A stretch of DNA of 31,999 bases from Larix sibirica (GCA_004151065.3 NWUY0300059397.1:15367-47365); one strand, 5' to 3'; positions 11,461-21,268 are shown, counted from the stretch's first letter. The notes: generated by a model from the sequence alone, not told the origin. A program made the numbers and translations.

Positions 11461-12323
11461 ATGCTAATAAAAAACTTAAGACTTTGAAAAATGAGCAAGA
11501 CGATGCATGGACAACATGTTCAGCAAAGGTTGCACAAGTCATTGGACCAATAGCGGGACCTCACCCATAAATACCAATCACTAGAATCCATAGTCTTTTT
11601 TGGTCTGTTTTAACCTGTTTCTAGCAAGTACTCAACCAATAAAGTCAACAGCAACAGTATGAAACCAATCTACTCATGGCCGACCAGTTTAAAGAATTTG
11701 AAGAACGAGATAAACAATTGTTGGAATACAAGGTCCAAGCGATTAAATTGGCCATGGTATTGTAAACCGGTACTGATATCATGGGAAAATTTGTATCAAC
11801 ATACATAATATGCAGACCACTATCCAAGAAATATACATAGGGAAGACCATAGTAGATCCTGAGACTAATAAAATTTTAGATGAACAACGTACAATGGAAC
11901 AACAACGGTAGAACTGTAGAAGAAGGAGAATCAGTGGTTACATGAATCCAAAACTATGCAGGATGAAGTCAGTTGTCTATCCAATTGCATATATAGATTA
12001 ATCCATGCCACGAATATTCAACATCGTTATCTTGGTCCAAAAGTTCAAAAAATGTAGAATATGTTGCTCCTAGAGAAACTTTTATGATTATCAAAACTCA
12101 CTTCAGTTAGCACAAATATTCAGACCATTATATCAGGCTAGGAAGATTTTCAACGATGCCTCGCCATCTTTATTGCTGCCATAGTTGAAGCCTGTATTGA
12201 AGTGACTCCACCTGGTGCAGCATCCACTTCTCAGCAACCTTGAAAAACTATCAATTTTTTGTAATTTTGCAAATTTTGTAAATTCACGTCTCCCTTTTCT
12301 CTTTGGTATGAAGAATTATTTTT

Positions 12324-12335
12324 GGGTGGGGGAGA
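12324..12335 (+). promoter_or_regulatory. Polypurine tract of the gypsy element
   Basis: The G-rich run GGGTGGGGGAGA directly precedes the TG of the LTR. This is the position and composition of the plus-strand primer used in reverse transcription of LTR elements. One T interrupts the purines. Confidence 0.6.
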
Positions 12336-12678
12336 TGTTGGAGGAGCCTAGTCAACGAGTCGACTAGGTACTCCCAACCGACCACCTAATGGTTATCCCA
12401 GTCTAGTCGAGTAGGTCAGGCCGACTTGCAGGCAATTAACATTTATGACTATCTAACCAATTGTATACTACATATGTATAGGTTGTTGAGCTAGGATGTT
12501 ATATAGATGATTATCCCCCATTGTACATTATGGATTTATGATATAGTAGAAGACTTGTTGTTGGTGTGACCATTACTCTTACTTCTTCTCGCTCTCTTTA
12601 TGTATGCATGTTCTCGTATATGATTATTTGTTTATAATGCAATACTGGTAACCTCATGTAATCTCGTAGATTACAACA
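12336..12678 (+). repeat. 3' LTR of the Ty3/gypsy element
   Basis: It starts TGTTG and ends CAACA, the short inverted ends expected of an LTR, and directly follows a purine tract. At 343 bp it is short but possible for this group. A TATATAG string near 12500 could be the promoter. There is no second copy in the window to confirm the boundaries, and no target-site duplication can be tested. Confidence 0.6.
12657..12675. repeat. Perfect hairpin near the end of the 3' LTR
   Basis: TGTAATCT, loop CGT, AGATTACA: two perfect 8-base arms around a 3-base loop, ending three bases before the LTR terminus. In the transcript it could form a stable stem in R/U5. Confidence 0.6.
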
Positions 12679-13159
12679 GGAGGAAAAGGACAATTAATTT
12701 AGTTTTTGATTTGTTGTTTTAGTTTCTAACCATCCTCTATTCATCGCTTCATCTTTAAGTCTATTGGCTACAACGAGATACATATTTCCAATTGTTTTGT
12801 CTTTTCTTAAAAATAAACAACCATTTTTGTTTTTGGGAGGCATGCTTGGCATGCGCTCCAACTAGCGAATTTGCTTGCTCCATAGTGCAACGAATCATGT
12901 CACATTTATCTCATGTGAGGGATCCTTTCCTTCCCCGTGTGCCTTTAACTCTCCTCTTTGTTTCCTCAATAAGTAGAGGTGTCATGTAATAAGGCTTATG
13001 TAATGATGATGGGATTTCTTTGGATGGTTTGAGTTGGAATGTTGATGCTCCAAGGGAAGCTATTACTACTCGAGTCGGATTAGAAGTGCTTCCTTGGAAC
13101 CTTTAGGTCACAAAGAGAGGTAGGATTTCAGTCCTAAACTCTTAGTTTTTGGACTCTTT
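12679..13159. other. No assignable gene
   Basis: Non-coding sequence after the gypsy LTR. A 65-codon open frame at 12792-12989 has no recognisable domain and is probably chance. Confidence 0.3.
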
Positions 13160-13620
13160 GTGGACTCAAGGTAACAATGTTAGGATTTGATTTTATATAG
13201 ACTAGAGGCTCTAAGCTTGTAGTCATCGCTTCCTCCTTTGTCAATATTCGTGTTGTGGGTAACTCTGTGGTTCTCGGGTCTCGGAAATTTCGTTATGCTT
13301 CTCCATGGATAGGTGAAGACATGGCCAATCTATTGAATGGGGGCATAAATGAGGGGGGATCCCTTGGTGAAATAAGGGACATTAAGAGAATGCTTTGAAG
13401 GTTCAATTCTCGAATGGATGGCATGAAGTAGTCCATTGATCACATCAATTCACATATGGAGCAACAAGACAGTACACAAGATAAGGTGGAGTCAAAGTTC
13501 AAGGAGCAGGGGGTTAAAATTTAACAACTAATCAATGAATTTGAGATGCATTTTAATATGACCTTGGGTTCAAGGAACTCGATCCCAGGTTGGATAATGT
13601 GTGGTTTTGAAAGAAATGGA
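13160..13620 (+). pseudogene. Decayed reading frame with coiled-coil character, unrecognised
   Basis: One frame gives a readable protein-like string with only a few stops. It includes RKFRYASPWIGEDMANLLNG, EIRDIKRML, and then MEQQDSTQDKVESKFKEQ and LINEFEMHF, rich in charged residues with heptad-like spacing. I cannot name it. The helical, charged character is similar in style to the tail of the LINE at 30330-30800, where a DIRKML string also occurs, but this is too short to prove relationship. Confidence 0.25.
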
Positions 13621-13830
13621 AGAAGATACAATACAACAAACTTTCGTTGGGAAATTTGAAAGATTGTGTGAATAGGAAAATGCTTAAAAGGAGCAATTGA
13701 TGGATGAGGGGCATAATGGCCATGTCTTTTTCTTAGATTTGATCAAATATATGTTTTTTACCTACATTTTTATTTTAGGAAAGTTTATTAGACGACGCAA
13801 TTTTAAAACTTTTTTAAACATATTGTACTC

Positions 13831-13924
13831 AACGCTCGAAGGATTTGCTTTTATATAGGTTGAGGGAACGCTCGAAGGATTTGCTTTTATATAGGTTGAG
13901 GGAACGCTCGAAGGATTTGCTTTT
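13831..13924. repeat. 36-bp tandem repeat, 2.6 copies
   Basis: Copies at 13831-13866 and 13867-13902 are identical, and a partial third copy covers 13903-13924. Each begins AACGCTCGAAGGATTTGCTT. The unit is a multiple of three, and on the minus strand it reads as a repeated 12-residue string (KSKSFERSLNLY) inside a 65-codon open frame (13829-14026). No codon-level evidence shows that this frame is used. Confidence 0.85.
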
Positions 13925-14414
13925 CAAACAACATAATTTTTGCATCTGAACTCTTGTTGTATACTTCTGCTTGTTAAGGATTTCCTCTATCATTTTATAA
14001 TATAATACCTTTACTCGTTCTTGCAAAAAAAACTAATTTTATACTCGTATAGTGTTTCATATTCTTAAGCAAGAAATTGTAATCATTATACTAGTACATG
14101 GTTCATGTTATCTTATATATCTATACTAACCAAAAGGCACCACCTTTGAAACACGATAACTTCTTGTAACATTTGTCAATCTAATCCTTTCTTTTCGAAG
14201 TTGGAAGATAAAGAAGGGAAACCATTCATATATTTTTCTCCAAAATGATTCTCATATGTAGATGGTTAATGGTAAGTCCCATTTTGAACTTTAATCATGT
14301 TGGTTTGGGTTTTCTTATAACAATATTCAATTATTAATTATTTATTATGGTTTGTAGACGACAAATGGTAGTTATGTGAAAAGTAAGTTTCATAGCCGTG
14401 ACAACTATTCTATG
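13925..14414. other. No assignable gene
   Basis: AT-rich non-coding sequence between the tandem repeat and the LTR-like repeat at 14420. Nothing recognised. Confidence 0.3.
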
Positions 14415-14419
14415 GAGTG

Positions 14420-14566
14420 TGATATGTAAATGTAGTGATGGCTCATTATTAGGTAGTTAGAGATAATATTTAAATAAAAGGGAAGACATGATCAATTTTA
14501 ATAATCCCCATTTTGGATCTCCTTATAAAAAGAAGGCACTTGTTATGTAAGAAACTAATTTTGAAA
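14420..14566 (+). repeat. 5' LTR, first part
   Basis: It aligns with 21278-21424. Shared strings include GTGATGGCTCATTATTA, TTAGAGATAATATTTA, and CTTATAAAAAGAAGG with a TATA box at about 14523. The match stops at AATTTTGAAA (14557-14566), where LINE sequence begins. Confidence 0.65.
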
Positions 14567-14567
14567 T

Positions 14568-15831
14568 CATGGTGGAGGAGGTTAAGTAAGAAATTATGGA
14601 AATGCCCTTAGGAAAATCCCCAAGACCCGATGGCTTCACAACATACTTATTTCAAGTCTGTTGTTTAATTGTCAAACAAGATGTATGGGAAGTGATTGAG
14701 GAGTTAAGGAGAAGATTGGATGTTTTGCTAGCTTTAAGCTCCACATTCCTTACCCTTATTCCTAAAGAAGGAAATGCCAATATGCCAAGCAAGTTTTGGC
14801 CTATATCTCTTTGTAATGTTATGTACAAGCTTATAACAAAAGTCATAGCAAATCGACTGAGGCCCCTACTCCCGACCTTAATATCGGAAGAACAATCATG
14901 CTATGTGGAGGGAAGACAAATACTGGATGGTATTATTCTAGCTCATGATACTATACACTCACTCAAAATCATTAAGAAATTTGGCATTCTAGTGAAATTG
15001 GACATGTCCAAGGCCTTTGACAACATCAGCTGGCAATATATCCATTGGATGCTCTTAGATTTTGACTTCTCCAAGCAATGGACTCATTAGATCATGTCCC
15101 TCACATTCTCGGCCTTCTTCTCTATCTTAGTCAATGGATCACCTTCCGCAACCTTTGTCCCGACCCCAGGTATCCGACAAGTGGACTTGTTATCTCCCTT
15201 CCTTTTCATTCTAATGGTCGAAGGTCTTGGTCATTCCATATAAGCAACGATTGCAGAAGACAAACTCACATGCATTCGAATCCATAGGAATGACCTCATC
15301 TCCTCTCATCTCTAGTTCGTATATGATACCATGCTTATGGGGGTTATGATAGTTCATGAAGCAAAAGCCTTAAAAAGAGTATTGCATGATTTCATGAAGC
15401 ATCAGGTACCTCCATCAACCAAGGTAAGTCAAATTTTCATTTTCGATACTCTGGTTGTTGTTCAATATCATATCTCTAGAATTCTAGACTTCCAAAGGAG
15501 TTACCTTCTATCGAACTAACTTGGATCCCCTTTAATAGGCAATGCTTCTCGCCATCAATCATGGGAAACCTTGTTGGAAAAAATGGAAAGGATCTTCAAT
15601 TCGACCTTCTGATCCCTCAACTTTGCAAGTAGATTGGTCTTATTGAAATCAGTTTTGCATAGCATGCCAACTTATCGCTTCTCTGCCCTAGTAGCACCAA
15701 ACATATTCCTCAAAGCAATTAGGAATCTTCAAAGAACTTTCTGTTGGGGTATAAATAAAACCTTTCGGAAGTGGGGCTTGGTAGCTTGGTTGAAAGTGTG
15801 CAAACCAATGAATGGAGGGGGGCTCTAATAA
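14568..15831 (+). pseudogene. LINE reverse transcriptase fragment
   Basis: An open frame at 14596-15090 contains MPLGKSPRPDGF, FLTLIPKEGNANMPSKFWPI, ITKVIANRLRPLLP and VKLDMSKAFDNISW, all marks of plant non-LTR reverse transcriptase. After a stop and frame change near 15090 it continues with GSPSATFVPTPGIRQ-like sequence. The catalytic FADD box reads FVYD at 15316-15327, so one catalytic Asp has become Tyr. The thumb continues to 15828 (LLKSVLHSMPTYRFSALVAP, RTFCWG). Many stops. It would have been part of ORF2. Confidence 0.88.
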
Positions 15832-16935
15832 GGGCCTTAGAGGTTGAATGTGAGGCTCTGAGTGCCAAATGATGGTGGAGGCAGCTCCATAATATCTAGC
15901 CATCATGGAATAAAGTTTGGAGAAGAAAAAATTTCTCAAACGTAGAGGAAACAAATCTTGTTCGAATAGATGACCTCCCATCATGCTTTGACATTTGGAA
16001 CTTAGCATGCCAAGGCTGGAAATTGATTGAAAACCATAGTTTATGGGAAATCAAATATGGTTGTTCGACTCATTTTTTGGAAGATGCATGGCAAAAGAGA
16101 CCAACTCAGTTAATATCAAAATAGTGAAATGTTATAGCTTCAATTGAAGGAAGATAACAAACAATATGTCTATCAATATTGGAGCAGAGGATCTCAAACC
16201 AACGAAAGCTATAGAACACTAGCCATGCCCACCAGATGGCTTCAAATGGGATGGATTCTAGTGAGAGCTTCAATTTAGGAAGATTCAACCTCACCCAAGA
16301 TCAAACAATTTGCATTGGGGACATAGTGGAGGAGGAAATTTCTCCTTAAAAGAAGCATGCAAGCTCCTAACAAATTCAAATCCTCAATAATTCGAATAGA
16401 CAAGGGGATACGAAGATTTGGGGGAAGATCTGGAAGCAAAACCTATGGCCTAAGGTATCTACCTTTTTATTATGGTTGTTGGTCCGTGGAAGAGATATTA
16501 CGTGGGATCAGCTTGTCATAAGGGGTTTTGAAGGTCCTTTGAGATGCCCTATGTGTAATGAGGCCACATAAAACATGGAACATATCCTCAATTAATGCCC
16601 ATTTATATCGACTCTTTGGAACAAAGGAGCAACTATATTTAGACAATCGGATAGGAAACGAGACATCACAAAAACAATAGTCCAGCGGAGATAAGCAACC
16701 TTTGTGAATCCAATCATTAATAGAATCTTGCAGTTGTTCCCTGGCTTCTTATTATGGGAAACTTGGAAGGAACAAAACCATAGGGTATTCAAAGATGAAA
16801 TTGGAAGCAACAATTGGGTCTAGCACAAAATCCAATAAAACATTTGCAAAGTATCCTATCAACCTTTTATGAAGAAGAGGCTTGGAAGTTTTTGACTTAT
16901 GAGAAAACCATTCTACAAGCATAGGGATTAGACAC
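15832..16935 (+). pseudogene. LINE ORF2 connection and zf-RVT region, broken
   Basis: This section continues the LINE ORF2. A frame near 16420-16620 reads LWPKVSTFLWLLVRGRDITW and then CPMCNEAT with a following EHIL and CPF. This matches the zf-RVT pattern CxxC...H...C found after plant LINE reverse transcriptases. Between 15832 and 16400 there are only scattered matches and many stops. Confidence 0.6.
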
Positions 16936-17559
16936 ATGGTGAAGCATTCAACTGCCTCTCAAGACAAAGCCTGGAATATCCAACCCTCATAAATGGTCTC
17001 CCCCCTGAAGGCTTCATCAAATCGAACTTTGACGGGACCACTAAAGGAAACCCAAGGACAACTGACTTTGGGGAGGTATTTTGCAATGCCCAAGGTGGCA
17101 TTCTTCATATCTGTGTAGACTCTTTTAGGATGGGATAGCAATAATACTGCATAATTGCATGCCTTAGTTTATGGGTTGCAAATCGCATTATGAGATCATT
17201 TTTCTAAACTTATTGTGGAAGGGGACTTGCATCTTGTAATCAACACTCTTCAGAGAATCCAAAATGGGACCCCTATTAGCAAGACATCTCATAATAGGTG
17301 ACAAGAGGTGAAAATGGAATGGCTAAACACTCTCATATTTGAAAACAATGTGATCATTCCTTTACACATCCATCGGGAGGCTAACAAACTAGCATACATG
17401 ATGGCCAATGAGGGAGTTATATGCATTGATAAGGATTTAGATGTTATTTGGGATACTCTCCCCCCTCCACTCAGATGGCAAGTCTCGATTTATCTAAGCA
17501 GGAGCTTCATCCCCCACAACAGGTGGGAAGGGATGAGAAGTGGGCCTTTTCAAGCTTGA
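16936..17559 (+). pseudogene. LINE C-terminal RNase H domain (RVT_3 type), broken
   Basis: At about 17012-17100 one frame gives IKSNFDGTTKGNPRTTDFGE, the DGxxKGNPG active-site block of RNase H-like domains of plant LINEs. Further on come ALVYGLQIAL, LIVEGDLHLVI and, near the end, IHREANKLAYMMANEGV, the His-containing end of the domain. Frameshifts and stops separate these. The last open part is 17308-17559. The order after zf-RVT is right for an L1-type element. Confidence 0.72.
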
Positions 17560-18928
17560 GCCAACCTTAGATAGATGATAGTACAGATGGAATGCAAATG
17601 AGAATGCGTGGATATGGCGAGGACGCTTGGCATGGGGCAAGGGAGTTGTCCTCTGCATTTGGTAATAATTTCTTGGCCCTTCCATGAGGTTAGGGAGATA
17701 TGTCAACATGGGAATATAATATCGATCACCCGGGCAATAATCGTGATAGATTTCTCTCCATCTGCGAACATAATGATGTTTTCTTACCAGAGGTACGGAA
17801 GCATGATAGTTGATGGTTGCAAGTGAGGATTTTCTTATAACCTTGCCCTTAGTCTTGTCTAATTGGTTCTTGTTTTGGAGTGAGTGAATGATACTTTTCA
17901 AACAATAACAAGAATCTTGTGGGCCTTAATCCGATAATGGATTGCTTGGCGAATCCACTCTCCTGGGAGGACTTGTGTTCTTGGTGGTTTTTGTTGGTGG
18001 GATCCTCTCGAATTGAAGCTTCGACCTATATGCAGTTGCAACACTAAAGGCTTAGTAAGGTGAAAGGGTGGTGAACGAGAGGTGGGTAGAGTGGCAGAGG
18101 AAAAACCCATATGCCGAGAGAAATTTAGGAGGTGAAGGTTGCCCAAACTATTTTCAAAAAGGTCATCTCACCCCCCACCCAATGTCTGTTAGACAATATG
18201 GAACAATGGGTTACGTAGGAGCAGGATGGAATCCACCTGGACACGATTTAGTCAAAAGTTTGTCAAATTATTGAAGATGCAAGGATGTATCACACTTAGG
18301 ACACCAAGCTTGTGAATACAATGACACTCTATTGGAAGATGAATACCCTCTTGGGTAAAGCCATCATGGATAGTAACGAAGAGAAGAAGGAAATCCTCCT
18401 TTAACTCGAGGAAATGTAGGGATAAAGGCCACCTTGAAGCTTCTTGCCAAAACTCATGTTGAATTGGGTCCCAATCCCAATGTCTTGGCCAAAAAAGACC
18501 ATAAGAATGGTGTTTAAGGAGTGGGTCCCTCTAGACCAACCCAACTCGACCTCATTGTCGCCAAAGGTGTGACATTGAGTGTTTATGACGATGTTTGATT
18601 TCACGGTTTCAATTAGTCTATTTTTTGTTTTGATAGTAGAATAGTTTGATATGAAATACCTTGTTGATTTGGACAGTCTAGGTAGTCAGTCTAATAGGCT
18701 CTATAGAATAGTAAGGTATATCCCTGGCTCTTTCAGGTAGTAAGACAGTTAGTTTTTTTCATTTCATTAAGTTTATTATTCTCACTAACTTCGAGCCCCT
18801 CAGAATAATTGTTGACAAACTTTGGTTCAGTAGCTTGTTTGGTTTCCCTAGTGGCAGACCAACCACATAAGACTATGTACCTTTTGGCTTTTTGTTAATA
18901 TAATTTCAAATCTAGCTTACAAAAAATA
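17560..18928 (+). other. LINE 3' tail without recognised domain
   Basis: About 1.37 kb between the RNase H domain and the LTR junction. A frame near 18150-18420 is readable and helical (SKVCQIIEDARMYHT, MTLYWKMNTLLGKAIMDSNE) with a few stops, so it may be former coding sequence. I recognise no family. Open frames on the minus strand here (17494-17901, 17898-18146) have no protein character that I can identify. Confidence 0.35.
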
Positions 18929-18983
18929 CAATTTAAAGTTGATAGAAGTATTTTGGTTTTGCATTTTTTATGTTTACAAATCA
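18929..18983 (+). repeat. 5' LTR, second part
   Basis: It aligns with 21417-21470: CAATTTAAAGTTGATAGAAG with CAATTTTGAAGTTAATAAG, then the shared GTATTTT(G/A)GTTTTGCA and ATGTTT. A degenerate poly(A)-signal-like string follows the TATA box at a distance suiting the R region. It ends CA at 18982-18983. Confidence 0.55.
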
Positions 18984-18985
18984 AT

Positions 18986-18997
18986 CAGTATCAAAAT
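18986..18997 (+). promoter_or_regulatory. Possible primer-binding site
   Basis: CAGTATCAAAAT, two bases after the LTR end, resembles TGGTATCAGAGC, the initiator-Met tRNA complement used by many plant LTR elements. The core GTATCA is exact and the rest is degraded. Confidence 0.45.
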
Positions 18998-19123
18998 TGG
19001 ATTTTGTAGCCATGTAAAGGAATCTGCTCCCTTCTTCATAAAGCCCCTAACACTTTGGTAAGGATCTGCTCCCTCCATCCTTCAACAATTTTTTTCCCAA
19101 AGGATAACAAAGATATGTAGAGA

Positions 19124-19365
19124 GGCACATCTCTCTATCTCTTTTTCAAGAGTTCTTAGCACACTCTTCTCATGATCTGGATTTTATAGAGATCAAAATG
19201 AAGGTAGAAATATAAATAGAAACACATAAGTATATATTTCATAGATCACAATAGTACAATAAAACCCAAATTAGATTAATGAACGAAATGGAAAAAGAAT
19301 GTAAACTACAAAACAATACAAACTGGCCACAATAGTGGTATATTATCTCTAGAGAGAGATGTGTC
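19124..19365. repeat. Possible small inverted-repeat element (MITE-like)
   Basis: GGCACATCTCTCT at 19124-19136 and AGAGAGATGTGTC at 19353-19365 are inverted copies with one mismatch, 242 bp end to end. The arms are short and simple in composition, and no clear target-site duplication was seen, so chance is possible. Confidence 0.25.
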
Positions 19366-20157
19366 AGCTATGCGCATTAACAAGAAGACATTACAAGAGG
19401 CCACCTCTGCATTATTTATTTTCCATGACCAATGTATTTGCATCTCCTATTCAAGTTGTTTAAACGAGCTCATGCGTATCTGGGTTATTCACAACTTGCA
19501 ATGGGCCTGGACTATATTAGGCATATTCTTAATTTCTCTTGACATTCCTATTTGCACCATTTTCTCCCATCTACTAGCATCTTTGATATATGGTATTGCC
19601 TTAGTATTGGTTCAACCTTCTTACCAAGTGAAATCCTCTTTAAATTTTGTCAAGGCCTTCACATGTGATGGGAAATGGCTATCAGTTTGTTCTAACAATT
19701 GGGAATGATGTCTATGCTTTGGTTAATGCATGGTATCTATGATCCATCTCACTACATGGTCATTATAGATTTCCCTTGGTCAACAAATGCAACACTTTAA
19801 CTATAGAGCCTTCTCTGTGTCAGTGCCAATTGTCCCTCCAAACAAAATATGTCTTGTGATGATGTTTAGCACCAGTGTAGATGTTGAGTTAGAGTCTATG
19901 TTGGTTCGTCATTGTAAAATTACTACAAAGAAACCAACAATTCCCTCTCTATTTACTAGTTATTTCATATTAAGTTACATCTAATAAATTTATTTTAGGT
20001 TGTCTCCATGACATGAGGTGCAAGTTGGCAAGTCCTATTGATTCTCTAGATGAAAACACATTTATCCACATGGTTTAAAATCATGGTTTACTTGGGTTGC
20101 TTGGTTCTAGTTATCCACAAGAAAGGGTTCAAAGAGAATTGCAACAAGATAAAAGAC
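19366..20157 (+). other. Unassigned interior of the LTR element
   Basis: Two open frames (19361-19708, 19787-19984) have no recognised domain. They could be chance, decayed element sequence or the 5' part of the captured transcript. Nothing here looks like gag, protease or integrase. Confidence 0.3.
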
Positions 20158-21048
20158 TTAATTTTACGAGGTTCAACAAATCCTTCTCTTGCACATGCAA
20201 TTGTATGTTAATTGGGCTATGATCTTGGGAAAATTACAATAAAATGGTTTGTTGATGGTGTGATATATTTTCAACTCCAAGAGAGTGCGTGAGGATGTGT
20301 TGTGTTTCTAGTTCCACCAACATGACCACTTGCAGATGGAAATTTGATGGAGATTCTTACAATGCTTATTGCTTTCCATAATTCCACTGCCAAAAATATT
20401 GCAGTTGTTATTCCATAATTTGGATATGCTAGAGCAATTTGAAAGACCCATGACCGTGAATCAATTGCAACAAAACTTGTTGCAACCTCAATAACAAAAA
20501 CATGTGCAAACCAAGTTCTTGCATGTGATATCACTCTAGACAGTACATGGGGTATTTTGTTGTTCCAATGGATCATGTCTATGGTCAGCTTGTAATTTTA
20601 GATTACCTCGGCTCCAAGGTGATTTAGTCAAATGATTCAGTGCTTGTATTAGTTGATGTTGGTGGTGTTGTTCATGCTCATGCTTTTGCGAACAAACTAT
20701 ATGATGCTCCTTTAGCTATTGTAGATACAAACATTTGAGCCACAAGGTTGATGAAATTATGTATTTGATTGGTAATGTGACAAAAAATTCACTGTTATAT
20801 TCGATGACATAAGTGATACTACTGGGACAATTACAAATGGACACCTTGTTACCTGAATATGGAACCATAGAAGTTTATGCATGTTGTTTTCAATCCTCCT
20901 ATAATGGAAAGGTTGTTTGGAGGGTCTTTTTAGGACATTGCTATTACAAATATGATACCTATTAGACAAGAGAATTACTTTCCTCTGGGTTTTATAATTT
21001 TTTAGCCATTGCTCTATTCTTCACTTCATGTCTAGCACATCTACAGTG
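20158..21048 (+). pseudogene. Ribose-phosphate pyrophosphokinase (PRPP synthetase) processed pseudogene
   Basis: The functional enzyme makes phosphoribosyl pyrophosphate from ribose 5-phosphate and ATP. Here nearly the whole catalytic protein can be followed over about 890 bases with no intron. Blocks seen in order are GSTNPSLAHAI, FVDGVIYFQLQESA, NLMEILTML, AKNIAVVIP, FGYARA, RESIATKLVA, VLACDI, MDHVYGQLVILDYL, VLVDVGGVVHAHAFANKL, DAPLAIVD, IFDDISDTTGTITNG (the PRPP-binding loop), VYACC, PPIMERL and QENYFP. The family reads FGYARADRKT and DVGGVARARAFAKKL at the matching places. Stops replace several residues (for example after IAVVIP and after FGYARAI), and frameshifts occur near 20555, 20740 and 20890. 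It resembles plant PRS1/PRS2-type enzymes by eye, but I cannot assign the paralogue. It lies between two LTR-like repeats. Confidence 0.9.
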
Positions 21049-21268
21049 TAATGAAAGAGGCCATTATTGTTCATTACGCTTGTTGTATTAGCTATGACTC
21101 TCTTTACAATGATCTACTCAATACACATGGTTCAATTATGATGGAATCCGAGGCCCGTGCCCATGTTTTCCAAGCCCATTGCGTTATTATTCTATGCCAG
21201 TTTGTTCATGTGGTAAGTATTGTCCTTCCTGGATCGAGAGGAAAGAATGGAAACTTTCCATCTAAACC
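21049..21268 (+). other. Tail of the LTR element after the PRPP synthetase copy
   Basis: The sequence between the end of the enzyme similarity and the purine run. A 90-codon open frame (21051-21323) reads across into the LTR and has no recognised domain. It may be the 3' untranslated part of the captured transcript. Confidence 0.3.

Larger units (their letters stand above)
8490..12243 (+). pseudogene. Extra coding region (ORF3-like) downstream of pol in the gypsy element
   Basis: About 3.7 kb of coding-derived sequence lies between integrase and the 3' LTR, in sense orientation. I do not recognise it with certainty. The first part (8490-9660) reads as a globular domain with TKQHVELKEWGIRDKKWIDE, HHYLNMSLLASHGNLKDLIA, a DKPI...ESLISHIIGLPSK segment, WTTIIISLCLTSSGR and, later, KCDKWRVPQHIR. 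The ESLI..I.GLP pattern faintly recalls domains of plant transposon-derived proteins. A highly acidic stretch follows (9681-10106, FESDDEPPENQ, TKEEEEESLIKEGVE), then a Ser/Thr/Pro-rich stretch (10531-10980), a Lys-rich patch, and a helical tail (11640-12243). At least four frameshifts and many stops are present. It could be an element-encoded accessory protein or a captured host gene. Confidence 0.55.
768..12678 (+). mobile_element. Decayed Ty3/gypsy LTR retrotransposon, 5' LTR not seen
   Basis: The order gag, protease, reverse transcriptase, RNase H, integrase is the Ty3/gypsy (Metaviridae) order and all domains read on the + strand. A long extra coding-derived region follows integrase, then a purine tract and a TG...CA LTR. 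Stops and frameshifts occur throughout, so the copy is inactive. The left boundary is set at the first gag-like reading frame and is uncertain, because neither a 5' LTR nor a target-site duplication could be identified. At nearly 12 kb without a 5' LTR, it is a large element. Confidence 0.8.
14567..18928 (+). mobile_element. 5'-truncated L1-type LINE inserted in the LTR
   Basis: LINE coding sequence starts abruptly inside the reverse transcriptase domain at 14567, so ORF1 and endonuclease are missing. This is the usual product of incomplete target-primed reverse transcription. The right end has a short A-rich run (about 18920-18926) and then the LTR resumes at 18929. The junction sequences AATTTTGAAA (left) and AATTTAAAG (right) suggest a decayed target-site duplication. 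The last ~60 bases (CTTTTTGGCTTTTTGTTAAT-like) look like plant LINE 3' ends. Confidence 0.65.

Noticed and set aside
13829-14026. Tandem repeat as a CRISPR-like array
   Set aside because: The units are head-to-tail without spacers, in a plant-type sequence with no cas genes.
17494-17901. 135-codon minus-strand open frame
   Set aside because: It overlaps the end of LINE RNase H and the LINE tail, has no recognised domain, and has the composition of an antisense reading.
19361-19984. Copia gag or pol remnant in the interior of the small LTR element
   Set aside because: No CCHC, protease, integrase or reverse transcriptase motif could be found in any + frame.
20271-20576. 101-codon minus-strand open frame
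   Set aside because: It is the antisense shadow of the PRPP synthetase pseudogene, whose sense reading matches the enzyme block by block.
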